The notes beneath the pieces are model-generated. The model had not been told where the DNA came from and searched no databases. It worked only from the letters and a program-made list of their open reading frames with translations. Both the position numbers and the translations under genes were made by a program. From positions 33,986,664 to 34,050,663 of the forward strand of contig NW_004624741.1 of assembly GCF_000247695.1 (NCBI RefSeq): 64,000 nucleotides of DNA, read 5' to 3'. Of this stretch, positions 11,159-22,470 are shown piece by piece (the stretch's first letter is position 1; each line of letters starts with the position of its first letter). The stretch comes from Heterocephalus glaber. Its lineage: Eukaryota; Chordata; Mammalia; Rodentia; Bathyergidae.

Positions 11159-11569
11159 TATGGAAGGCGGTGTTAGCTATGAAGATTCCATTTTAACTTT
11201 GCCCTCCACCGTAAAGGACAAGATATCAGCTCTGGGAATACTCTGTCCCTGCCAAGCCAAATGCTTATCTTTAAAGATTGTCCTGTGCCATGATGAATGT
11301 TCTTTTACCCAGAGATATAAAGAACTAAAAGAACAGGGAAATTTTAGAGAATGGGGAAATTCTAAAGAAAAAAGAAGTGGGCGTTTCTATATCAAGGCCA
11401 GGACTGAAAATAGCCACAGCCTGTTCAGTGTATAAAAGATCCAGAAAAAATAAACTTGGGCTCTCAATCTCTCTGGGAGCCCTCTCGACTCTATCTCTGT
11501 GTCTTTCTTTTTCTTCATCCTCACTCCCCCATTCAGGTGCTGTTCAACAAGTGACGGCGGGCTCCATCA
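11159..11569 (+). repeat. 3' LTR
   Basis: 411 bp, same length as the 5' LTR, 15 substitutions and no indels by manual alignment. Its first dinucleotide is TA instead of TG, so the terminal inverted TG...CA is intact only in the 5' copy. It has the same TATA box (11431-11438). The right end is fixed by CA followed by the target duplication. Confidence 0.95.
11449..11454 (+). terminator. LTR poly(A) signal
   Basis: AATAAA in the 3' LTR, 18 bp after the start of the TATA box. The 5' LTR has GATAAA at the matching place. Polyadenylation of proviral RNA would use this copy. Confidence 0.6.
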
Positions 11570-11575
11570 GTATGA
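11570..11575. repeat. Right target-site duplication of the provirus
   Basis: GTATGA, identical to 3503-3508. Perfect flanks argue against recombination between proviruses at different loci. Confidence 0.9.
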
Positions 11576-13208
11576 TGATTTTCAATAAGAAATATTGCCC
11601 TTTCCCATGTTATTCTGCTGTCAGCCTAAAATTTCATTTGATGATAACTAATTTCCAATAAATAATTTTTGAGATAAAAGGATCATACTCATTTGCCACT
11701 TCATAATCAAAGGTTTTAATTAGTCAGTATCATAACAGACTCTAGCACTTCATTGCTGTGTTCATATCATCTATTCAAGTACAGATTTTCTGGCCTGAGA
11801 AACAACTGTGCTCACAAGGGGAATACAGCTCACCACCACTTCCATGGTTTATGCTAGCCAAGACCTTTCCCCAGCAACATTCTGCTTACTTTTCTCCATC
11901 TGTCTTTGGGCAGTGATAATTTTATCAGAAATATTCAGTTTTGAACAGAAACATTTCACTCACAGTAAAAAGTATAATAATAAATTGTCATTTACAGACA
12001 TTATTACTGAACTGTAGGCAAACATGGTATGTATCACTGCAGAATGCTTTAATCATGTAAATCCAAGGTCTGTCTCATGGAAAATAGAAAATTGTTCCAC
12101 TTCATTCTGAGGGTAATCCCTCCAAAATTCCTTGAGGATAAGTTTCTCTGAGTGTTTAGGAAATAAAGCATAATTTTACAGCATCCATAAGAATATGCCC
12201 TTAGAGTAAGTCATTATAAATCAAGTAGGTTGTATAGAAACTGTGTAGTATGCATGTAAGTTATTATTAAATAAATGAAATATTTTGTTTTCAGTTAGAC
12301 CTGCCCAGTACAAATAGTTATTTTAACTTTGTGGTAATTTACTAAAATTAAGATTAAAAGAAATTATGGAATTGACACATCAACACAAGGAGTGATCACA
12401 ATATACAATAAATGCTTAAATTTTTAAAATTGTTACAGTAAGAGACACATTTGCACTAATGACCCTAAAAACATTTCTCCTTACTTTAAACACACATTCA
12501 TTATTCGATTATTTTTGCCTCTCTCTGAAGCACTTCTGCAAGTCCTCTTTTATAAGTATCTTTATGGAATGATAAAATGTATAGTGCATGCCACTACCAA
12601 TTCCTATGAATGGAAATGGTAGGTTCATAAAAACTTGTCACCGTGCCCTCATCTGCCTGATTTGCCACATCTAGCACTGTGGGAACTCTGGGTCTTCCCA
12701 GAAGTAAAAATTGACCTTGTAAGGTAAATATTTTGAATGCATTCTGGACACCAGGACAGCTACAATAGCATAGTTAAAGGCCCTCATGAAATGAGACTTA
12801 GAAACTGCTTCAGGAATTGGCAAGGACAATGCCATATGTATGTTCAAATGTGGGGGAGGATTGTGAGAGGAAATCATGGGAATGTGTCTGCTAAAATACT
12901 AGTTTCAAAAATTTGAACATTCAACTAAGTTGTTGATCTCACTCTAATTTTGAAATATTTAGAAAGGTTTCACTATATTCTGTTTTAATTTTCCATGTCA
13001 GCAAATTCACATTAGTGAAAAACACAAGGCCATTATTAGATGGGAGAGAAGCAATAAAGAAAGATTAATATTAGGGTTGAAAATATATAATTATTTTGCC
13101 ACATCAGATAAATTTGCAATATTACAGATTAAATTCAGTTTAAGTGGTGGCCATTAAATATTTTTCAAGTAGTGATCCACTGCTGCATATGCAGAGGCAC
13201 AAATTTGC
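11576..13208. other. Non-coding DNA, AT-rich, nothing recognised
   Basis: No gene or repeat family recognised. It lies downstream (3' side) of the minus-strand OR pseudogene, so any 3' UTR of that gene would fall here. Confidence 0.4.
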
Positions 13209-13984
13209 CTACATTTTCCAAGAGCAGATTCTTTGAATCACTCTTCCCAGGGCCCCTAGCACCTCCTTGCTCCTCAGGCTGTAGATCACAGGATTGAGCA
13301 TTAGGGTGAGGAAGATGTAGAAGATAGTCAGAACCTTGTCCTCTGCTGGAGACTGGAGGGGCTTTGGGTGGAGATAAATGTAAGCAAAGGGTACATAGTA
13401 GAAAGTCACCACAGTGAGGTGGGAGCTGCAGGTGGAATAGGCATTCTTCCTGCCTTCCCAAGTGTGCATGCAGAAGACAATGAGAAGGACCCAACCATAG
13501 GAACACAGAATACCCAGGAAAGGAAACATAAGAAAGAGGATGGTGCTATTGAATGCATTGTACTCATAGACCCTGGTGTCCATGCAGGGCAGAGTGAGCA
13601 TGGACAGAACATGGCAGAAGAAATGATTGATGATCCTAGACCTGCAGTAAGGTATATGGAGTACATAGACTGAGCACAGGAGTTGATGATACCCATTGCC
13701 CAGGATCCTAGGATTGTCAGCACCCACACTCTTCTGTTCATGCAGATGGGGTAGTGCAGGGGGAAGCATATTGCCAGGCAATGTTCATAGGACATAGCTA
13801 TCAGGATCAGTCCTTCTGAACCTGCTAAGGTCACAAAGAAGAAACACTGAACCCCACACCCAATAGAGGAGATAGACTTGTTTTCAAAGAGTAACCTGGA
13901 AGCCATATTGTGCACTGTGGTGCAGATGTGAGGTCCATGAGGGAGAGCGGGCTGAGCATTAAGTATATGGGTGTGTGGAGCTGG
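13209..13984 (-). pseudogene. OR2L-like olfactory receptor pseudogene, lacking TM1
   Basis: Odorant receptors are seven-helix GPCRs of olfactory neuron cilia. Minus-strand reading starts abruptly at LHTPIY, the start of TM2, then needs at least two frame changes (near 13925 and near 13680). Recognisable parts are a KSISSIGCG TM3 entry, MSYEHCLAIC in place of MAYDRYVAIC, LHIPYCRSRIINHFFC in loop 2, AYSTCSSHLTVVTFYY in TM6 and LNPVIYSLRSKEVLGAL in TM7. These match OR family 2, subfamily L best, from memory. TM1 and the start codon are missing. The sequence beyond 13985 instead matches spacer DNA at 24.45 and 54.93 kb, so the 5' end was cut by a rearrangement. Confidence 0.85.
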
Positions 13985-16924
13985 GCTAGCAATACCTTGT
14001 TTCACAGGGACATTTTCTGGTGTCCATTCTACAAAATTTCATTTTGACAAAGGTTTTGATTGATTGAGTCACCCAATATTTTAATTAATTAATCAAAAAA
14101 TTGTAATTTTTCCCATCAATATGATGGGAATATACCTTATTTATGTAAGGATTCTACAGCCTTTTCTTTCATAAGTATGTATTATTAATTTTCCAACTTT
14201 TAATGATATATGGGTGGAAATCACTAAATTTACTTATACTCTATGCATTGCAGATTTTTCCCCCAATTTCTTATCTCTTAACTTGTTTAATTTAAATATT
14301 TCTAAATTTTCAGTTCCTCCCTTGTGACTTGCCTCTTTTTCAATGTATTTTATATTTGTGAGCATATTCAATATATATGCCTTGTAACTCCATGCCTGGC
14401 ATCAAAGGAACATAGTGGTAAATGTGAGTTCCAAAAGGCTTGAGCAGCCACTACTCCTGGCCCATATTCCCTTTGTTGGTCAACTTTCTCATCTGAGCCA
14501 GCAAATATCTGCCCACAAATGAAAACAGTAGAGGTTTAATTTTGCTCTTGGTTTCAAAGAATTCAGTCCTTGGTTACCCAGCTGTAAGAAAGGAACATCA
14601 TTGCAAAAGGATGTGGGAAAAAAATGAAACAGAGCAAGAAAACAGCACAAGAGGGAAAGGGCTCACAGACTCAACATAGACCTAGAGGCCATGTTTCCAT
14701 TACCCTGACACACCTAGAAGTGTACTTTACTAATCTTCTAGGTGGCTCCCCCACACAGTCGTGACTTCACACTGCAAAGAACGGCAAAATCCTTGAGCAT
14801 CAATACCACTATTTGATACCTTGATAATATACCTATTTGGTCCAAGTATGGAAGTTATAATTGATAATGTCCAGTTAGTTGAGTCATTCTTTACATTCTT
14901 ATTTTGCTCACTATTGTGATCTTGGTGAGAAAACCTGGCATGTACCAGATATATGAGCATGCAACACCTAGAGAGACAGAGCACAAGAGGAGATAATTAT
15001 AATGACTAGGGGGAGTTAATAACTAAGCAAAGGAATGCATTCAGCAAGAGCCTTCATGAATCAATCGAGCACATGGAAACACACCCTGAATGAGCCAGAA
15101 GAAGGACTTGCACTGTTGACAAAAATATCTGGCTGTTGGTTTCTTTCAGCAGAGTTTCTACCATTGGCTACCACCCCATTCTGCCCTGTTTACCCAAAGA
15201 TAATAGGACAAAGTCTTGTTACCTAAAACAAATTTAGCAATAGAATTGGAGACTTCTGGGCAACTGTAGTATTTGCAATAGATTTAGCAATAGTATCCAA
15301 TGTTTGAGATAGATTTCTTATTGTAATTTTACTTATAATTACTCCAAACCAGTCTGGGAGCATTTTACAAATGATTCTCACTTACATGTGCTAAACTATT
15401 CTTCATGCTTTGATGTAAATTAACAGTTATAGACAAAAAATCAATTTCAGTTAGCCATGGAATTAAAATGGTATTGATTAAGTCTCTTTCCAGTCATTGC
15501 CCCATGAACTTGCCCACATGAACAGTGGATCACCACATCCCTCACAAATAAAATGCTTCCTGGGGAGGTACAGAAGGAAACTCCCTGTGGCATGGTTTGG
15601 GCCTTAATTTTGATATTTAGGGAAGCACTAGGAAGGTGCAGTACTCAAGCTCTGTTATCAAATTCTAAAATATTCTTGAATGGTACTGAAGCTTATGATG
15701 TCAGGGATATCAATTTCTGTCTAAACTACTGCATTATCTTTCATTTGGTTATTTTGTTCAATTTCAGGCACAATTTACTCATAAAGCCATGAATGTAGGA
15801 TCTGCCTGGTGCTAAACTAAAGTTACCAATATGAGTGTGTGAACATAACACCCTAAACCTAAAGGATGAAATATTGCACTTTCTACATGGATGAAACTCA
15901 TTAGACATAAACCAAAGAATCTTTAAAATCAGGAAAATACTTCTCTCTATAACCTGGTGCTGGAGCTGGTATGCTGTCTCTGCCCCATATTTGTGTGCTG
16001 GTCTCCCCAGTGTAACCATAACAACAGATGACAGAACCTATGCATGTGGGCCCCAAAGAAATCTAAATAATTCATGTGTAAAATCCTCTGAAAAGAATAA
16101 CAAAGAATCAATTGTTTACCAAAGGGAGGGTTGTTTAAATAGACCACAATGGGATCTTCACCAGTTCTCTTCTCCTTTCTGCCCTCTCCTCTCCCCTCCT
16201 CTTCTCTATTTCCTCTTCCCATTGTTCTCTTTCCCTTCAGCTGCTCATCAGCACCAATGCCTCTGCCATGCTTTCCAACCTCCAGAACTGTTTGCTAAAA
16301 TGCATTTGACAAATGAAGTACTCACCACAGGTACTGAGCTCTGCTGAGCACAAAAGAGTCCAAGACACAGAACAGCTAAGCTTCCTCAAGAACCTATGGA
16401 TTAAAATTTCCTACTGAACATTATCTTTCCCTGTATAAACTAAGGATCAGAAGACTTTTGTGGTTTCAGAGGACACAATTTTCCATCCCTGAGCTTGGGA
16501 AAGCAGTGTGGGGTCACCTGCTTCTGAGGAGAAACCTCCTGGACAGTGAAGTTCATGGGTTCAGTTGAACAAGACAAGTATTGCCTTGGACTGGTATAGG
16601 ACTGGAATAGCAAGGAGTTTTAGCATACATTTATACAGGTTCTGGTGTTCTTCATTTATTCCAAAGTAAAGAAACATCTTACAGTTTTTTAAAAGAATAA
16701 TTCAATCTTGAAAACTGAACAGTTGTGAATGAATTTTTCATACTCTGATTTTAATTCTTCCAGCCCTCTGTGAGGGTCATGCATGATTTTGTAACATGTT
16801 GTAGTGTTTTGTTGGAAAATACCAACATAGAGAGTGAAATTTCTCTCCCAATCATCACAACACATTGTGCAAGACTAACATTTTAGGTGTTTATTTCATA
16901 CAAATATTATTAATCTCATAATCA
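13985..16924. repeat. Duplicated spacer alpha, copy 1
   Basis: Aligns by eye with 54930-56860 (for example around 14390-14470 versus 55340-55420, and 15780-15890 versus 56760-56860). Its first 100 bp also match 24450-24570. No gene is seen. A C/T-rich run lies at about 16160-16240. The last 0.8 kb has no clear partner, because an L1 occupies that place in copy 2. Confidence 0.75.
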
Positions 16925-18894
16925 GTTGTGAGCTTGGAAATTCATTGAATCTTGAGTCATGTATGAAATATATTTGAGTGCTTCATTTTTATTAAGGGCC
17001 ACACACATAAACTACTTAAAACTATTGGAAATTTAATTAGTCTCAATGGTATGGGAAAAATCCTGGCCAATTACACGCTGGAGGAAGCATGGGCCCCTTG
17101 GAGCTGGGATCTCATTCAAAGTGTGAACCCCATGCATCCTTAGTGAACACTTACCAGGGTCCCAGGTATTTCAGAAGCAGGGCTGCATGAAAAGTCCAGA
17201 CTCCTAGTCTCACTGAGAAGTGAGTTTGCCTTTAGTCACTGAAGAAAGAAGCAGGAGCAAGGATCTCATCAAGTCTCTTCACACTGAGCAAAGTCAACAT
17301 TTGTGTTCATGTTATTAGACTCATTACCTCACTGCTCAGGTAAGTTTTAAAATGTTAATTTATGTATGTTTATTAACATGAGTAATGCATAAGTCACATA
17401 TAAGCACCTGTGAAATACTACAAAATCATAAAATAATGTTAACTATGTAAGCCCAATATGACATATGTGTGCTAATAGGATAGACATATTTTTTCTGATT
17501 CTAGTGTTTATTAGTGGCAATTACTTTTTAAAATACTCTCCCAGGGGCTGGGGATTTAGCTCAGTGGTTTCACCACCTGCTGCATAAGCACAAGGACCTG
17601 ATTTCATAACAAAAAAATTCTCTCCCAGGATCTGTTTCATATATGGCTGAGGTCAAAAGACAGAAATCATGCTGATGGAAAATTATCTTGGAATTGAGCA
17701 TGAAGTCATGTGAATTTAAGCTTGATTTAAAGGGATAACTAAGAAGTCTGTAACCAAATTAAATTTATGGGGACATTTCATTAAAATCAACTGACATAGG
17801 GAAAAAGAGGCTTCAAATTAGTAAAGAAAAAAGTTGAGATTTCTATCATGGCCATTATTAGGGTCAAATTTTGATAGGAGGTGGATTGTATAAGGCACTA
17901 GAATGATAACACTGATCCTTATGTAAATTATTCTTCTTCTCATATTTAATAATTTATGAGGAATTAAAAAGCACATTCATTCTGTTGTCCATTGAAATGT
18001 TGAGCCACATGATTTCAAAGTATCCCTGATGTAAAGAAGGAGGAGTTGGCCTCCCTGGATTCCCTGTTTGTGCAGGACCAAGATCCATGGTGAGGGATAG
18101 AAGTGAGAGATAAACTAGCACCAGGAAATGGGAGATTTTGTTTCCATGGAGGAAGCAGGGGGACCAGGCTTGACTTTGGTAAAGGAAATTGAAAATAGCC
18201 ACCAGTGTTTTTATCAGTAACTCATACCTTATCAGTGCTATCAACTAAATCAATTAATATCAGAGTTGATAGTCACATTCTGAGCTCAAATGATTTTCTC
18301 TTTTTTAGGGAAGCAAGTCTGAAAGAGAGGTCTGGTGTCATTTAGATCAAAGTCATTGTTAAAGGAAACTCAGGTTAATGCATTAGGTTGGTTAAGGAAA
18401 ACTGAGGAGAGCATCAGCCACAGAAGGGCTGCATCACAGTCATTCTCCAGGCCAGGACCTAGAGAATGAGGATTTGATGAGGGATTTCCAAGCCTGAGTG
18501 ACATTAGAGAAGCTCTCATAGACAATGCCTAGGAGAGCAACAGAAACCTGAAGCAAATGGAAAAACAGGTGTCCAGAATGATTAGAAAATACATGTTAAA
18601 TGTATGTACTGAATAAATGAATGATTGCCTAGAATTAATTTTACTTTAAATACTTTACTGCTTTAATCTCTCATACTATGGAACTAGACAGAATAATTAT
18701 CAGGAATTTGGAAAAGGAACAAGAAATAGAAATATGTGCATTAACTGGATTTCAAGGTACTTTATGTATCCACTTATTGTCTCCTGAGTTCCAGGTTAGA
18801 AACCACATTACAGTTCTCATGATCTCTCTATATTGGAGCATCTTCTGCTCACTTTAACCTCTGACTCGGCAGACATGATGGCAGGTGGGCAAAC
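16925..18894 (+). repeat. OR14 unit U1, 5' flank
   Basis: Homologous to the sequence before the other OR14 copies (starts near 31628, 42180 and 58190). A landmark is the shared stretch around AATTTAATTAGTCTCAATGG at about 17030, 31735, 42290 and 58930. It probably holds the non-coding first exon and promoter of the ancestral receptor, but no promoter element could be picked out. A conserved acceptor-like CAG ends at 18872. Confidence 0.75.
17545..17619 (+). mobile_element. ID-type tRNA-derived SINE, unique to U1
   Basis: Starts GGGCTGGGGATTTAGCTCAG, an A-box region typical of rodent ID elements, and ends in a short A run. It is flanked by the 9-bp duplication CTCTCCCAG (17536-17544 and 17620-17628). 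The matching site in U4 (near 59450) is empty, so it inserted after the units separated. The B box is decayed. Confidence 0.85.
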
Positions 18895-19815
18895 ATGGAC
18901 AAGCTCACTGTCTTTATGGAATTCCTCCTCATGGATGTCACAGGCTCCTGGGAGCTCCAGGTTCTGCAAGGTGTGTCATTCTTAGTGATTTGTCTGGGAG
19001 CACTAACAGGGAATCTTGTGACTGTCACTGGCATCATGACAGACAGACAGCTGCACTCTCCGTTGTACATTTTTAACAGCACTGTGACCCTCCTAGACCA
19101 GGGTAGTATCTCAGTTATTGTTCCCAAGGCCATAGTGAATTCCATGACAGGCTGTTAAGACCATATCCCTGACAGAGTGTGCTGCACAGATTTTCCTCTA
19201 TCTTCTTTTTGCAGAGGTAGTGATTGCCCTCCTGGTGGTCATGTCCTATTACCACTATAAGGCCATTTGCCACTGTCTGCATTATGGGCTCATTATCACC
19301 CTGAGTCTGTGCTCCCAGGCCACAGCTGGCTCCTGGGCCTCTGATCTGTTCTACTCTGCTATCCACACAAGAGCTCTGTTCAGGCTTCCCTTCACCAAGA
19401 CAAATGAGATCAAGCAATATTTCTGTGATGTTCCTCATATTCTGAGAAATTCATCTTCAGATGTCCAATTTTCTGAATTTGTAATCATTGCTTTAAGTGT
19501 TTGCCTTGGCTCAATGTGTTTTAAATTTAAGTTTGTGTCATATGTTAATAAGTTTTCAACTGTGCTTAAGACCCATTCAGTGGAAAACTGTAACAAACCC
19601 ATGTCCACCTGTACCCCACAACTGGCCATTCTCCTTTTGTTTCCCATTTCTGGGCTGGTGGCTCTCTTGGGTCCCATTGGAAAGAAACCATCCCTCAAGA
19701 ATCTGCTGACTGCCATGTTCTACAGGATAGTGCCCCCATTCCTGAACCCCATCATCTACTGTCTACACAACAGGGAGATCAATGCTGCTCTGTGAAGAAT
19801 GTTCAACAGATATTC
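18895..19815 (+). pseudogene. OR14-type olfactory receptor pseudogene, copy U1
   Basis: The reading starts at ATG 18895 (MDKLTVFMEFLL, with an N-terminal glycosylation site lost relative to copies starting MDNLT). TM1 keeps GNLV and TM2 begins LHSPLY. At 19155-19156 one extra T turns TGT AAG into TGT TAA, ending the frame after 87 codons. TM3 to TM7 continue in the next frame (19220-19795) with YYHYKAIC replacing DRY, QYFCDVPHIL in loop 2 and PFLNPIIYCLHNREI in TM7. A TGA (19793-19795) then removes the last residues where sisters read arginine. The frame remnants extend to about 19815. OR14 assignment is from overall pattern. Confidence 0.88.
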
Positions 19816-21619
19816 TCTGTTCACAGTCAAGAATTATCTTGACTAAAACAAAAATCTCAACTCTCATTCAGAGTATTTTATTTTGTATTTGATATATGTT
19901 CATAAGTTGTGATTGAGACTGAGTTATATAATTTTATTTGTCTGTGTATATTTTTGTTGTCTGCATGAACTACAAATCTATGTCTTAATTTTCTCATTCA
20001 CTACTTGCATATATACATGTTTCCCAAAGGAAGAGAAGTGTGGTGTACATTGGCAAATTATCTGGAAAATGACTGGGATGATTTTGAGGTAAATAAAAGG
20101 CAGGCATCATAAACAGCAGGGCAAGTGTTATGTGTTCCTCCTTAACAGAAACCTGGGCTGTTGTGAGAACCTCAGGTGCTGGATCTGAGCAACCTGGAGA
20201 ATTGTACTGAGTTGTCCTGTGAGAAGACACTGCTGTCTGCCCTGTGCTCTTCGGACTCACTCTTCCACTCAGGCTGGGATAAGTGACAAGGAGTTTAGAC
20301 AGTGTGACAACTCAGGGCTGAAAGTACAATGGGCTTATTAACACTGAGACCTTCACAGGCCCCTTCTCCTTCATCTGCTGAAACCCTTTTGATTCATTCA
20401 TTGAAAATTAGGTCACAAAACATCTGATATTCAAAAAACTTTAGATTGAAAATTTTGGTTTCTCCTTCCTTGCACTCAGGATGGAAAATTTCAGGCGATG
20501 GTTGATCCAGGAAACCTTTGAATGCCATGAAGAAAACAAATCACCATGGAGCCAGATGAAACAACAACTGCTACTGGGATTTATTGGCAAAGCATCAGAC
20601 AATGCTTCCACCATGTGGGACATTTATCTCAACAAATAGCATGTACAAATGATTCACTAAACATTGAAAGAGTTTTACTTTTCTAACTTTGAAAAGCTGA
20701 ACTTGCATCATGGTGGAGGAAATACATATTGACAATATTGGTCTCAGCACTGAATCCCAAATTTTCCACCTGTTTGGTTCATCAATCCACTCTGTATGGA
20801 AAAACCTCAGCTCTAAGGTGTTGGTACCCACTTAGCCCCAGTCCAGGACAATAGGCATATCAGGCTCACTGTATCTCCCCACTTATTTTTCCTGGCAGAA
20901 GCAAGTTGTGTTTGGCACCATGTACATACTGTCATCCAGATTATGTCCTTTTGAAGGTCTGGACATGGCTCACCCTCCTCTAATGCCTGAGATACCACAA
21001 CTTTCAATGTTTCATCACTGACAAGGTTACATCTGTTCAGCTTTATCTAGTTATAGGTGACATTGAAAGTTGTGTGAGTATAAGGCACAAATCTTGATTT
21101 GAGTTCTGCATTTGTTGTGAAATATTTCTCCAAACAAAGGTAAAAAACATATCCACATTTCTTTTCAAAATATGTCTGTACCTAAGTCATTTTCATAGCT
21201 GTTTCCAAGGAAAAAAATCACTTTCAATTTTGTATTTAAATAACACTCTTACAAAGGTAGGGAGTTAACACTTTTTAAATCTTTGAATGTTTTAATTAAT
21301 TCATTTTGCCCTGTTTTTTATTTTATCAAAATTTATATGTAGAGTTTTTGCCTTGTTTTTTTAATTCCAAATATTTGAATGAACAAGTAGATTCATATGT
21401 AATTTTCAGTCTTCATTCATAAAATTATGTCATTCTAGTTCTTCCTTGAATTGATTTTCAAAATAGAATTTAGTTTTGTATTAAGGGACTTGAAAAATCC
21501 ATATTGTATTTCTGTTTGTATATTTTCAGCTAATATATTATTATGAGTTTGATTCTTTCTACTTTGAAATTATTATCTTCTGGGTAATTTTTATTAATAG
21601 ATTTTTTTCTTTTTTGCAA
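19816..21619 (+). repeat. OR14 unit U1, 3' flank
   Basis: Homologous to the DNA after the other copies (about 36400-39350, 46310-48100 and 61670-63480). Shared stretches include the CTCAGGTGCTGGATCT region and a TTTAGCCCCAGTCCAG region. No frame is conserved across copies. It is probably 3' UTR and intergenic DNA. Confidence 0.7.
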
Positions 21620-22470
21620 TTTTATATATTTATTCATTTAGAAATAACAGTTTTATGTATATGTGGAATGTGGTGTGATTCTTTGATGTGAAGTGAATAA
21701 TCCAATATATTATTCATTATTCTTAACATTTAGGTGTGTGAAACAGTTAAAATCTCCCATTTCCCAGAGTATGAAAAGTGTGTAATGCATTGCTGTCATA
21801 GGCACCATTCTGTGCAACTGCAGGTCTTCAATGCTCATCCTTTCTGCTTGAGATTCTGTGTACTCTGGTCATTATTTCCCCATTGTCTACAGTCCCCCTC
21901 TGTAGGATCTGTTCACAATTCTACTCAATAGATCTATGGACTCCACTTTGCTAAATTCCACATGAAAAGGTATCATGCAGTGTTTGTTTTTGGTGCCTGG
22001 CTTACTTCACATTGCAGAATACACACCCTCCAGGTGCAGGCATGTTGGTGCAAAAGAAAGGCCCTCAACCATTTTTAGGACTGAATAGTATTCCACTGAG
22101 TGTATATGGCACATTTTCTTAACCCTTATCTGAAGAGTAAGCCCATGTGGCTTCTATATCTTCAGCTATGTGAGCAGTGCTGCAGTGAAGAACAAAGTGC
22201 TGACATTCCTTCAGTAGATGGATTCCAGTTCTTGGGATCCATACCCAGGGATGGGATTCCTCTATCAGAAGGTAACGCCAATTTTAGTGTTTGAGGCACA
22301 TTGCTGTGTTAAGGTGCAAACCCCAAAACTGGCCCTGGGGTTGATTTTACTCTGCACATCACCCACACTGTCACCTTTCCTCTTTTTGGCAATAGTCATC
22401 TTAACTTATGTGAAGCATTGTCTCCTCCCAGTTTTAATTGGATTTCCTGATGACTGATGGTAATAAGACT
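21620..22470 (-). mobile_element. Old L1 3' end, copy in U1
   Basis: Minus-strand L1 3' UTR and end of ORF2, strongly decayed. The plus-strand text around 22080-22230 (GAATAGTATTCCACTGAGTG, a GTGAGCAGTGCTGCAGTGAA region) is the familiar complement of the L1 ORF2 terminus. The same insertion lies at the same place in U2 (truncated), U3 and U4, so it predates the duplications. Confidence 0.75.

Larger units (their letters stand above)
3509..11569 (+). mobile_element. Betaretrovirus-like (class II) endogenous provirus, inactivated
   Basis: A complete LTR-gag-pro-pol-env-LTR structure of 8061 bp. The class II assignment rests on a dUTPase-like segment in the pro frame, two CCHC knuckles in gag, a lysine-tRNA-type primer site, 6-bp target duplications and the env TM form (two cysteines seven residues apart, no CX6CC). 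Every gene has at least one frameshift or stop. The reverse transcriptase and integrase catalytic residues are also changed. The two LTRs differ at 15 of 411 positions by my manual count (about 3.6%), so the insertion is fairly recent but not polymorphic-young. No part of it has a counterpart in the OR array to its right. Confidence 0.95.

Noticed and set aside
3509..11569. A replication-competent provirus
   Set aside because: Stops or frameshifts in gag, pro, pol and env, plus altered polymerase and integrase catalytic residues, rule this out.
16160..16240. A promoter or regulatory C/T-rich element
   Set aside because: Low-complexity pyrimidine tract only; no second signal supports a function.
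17545..17619. A tRNA gene
   Set aside because: It has A-box similarity, but the B box is decayed, no cloverleaf forms, and the A tail with target duplication marks a SINE. The same applies at 44621-44717.
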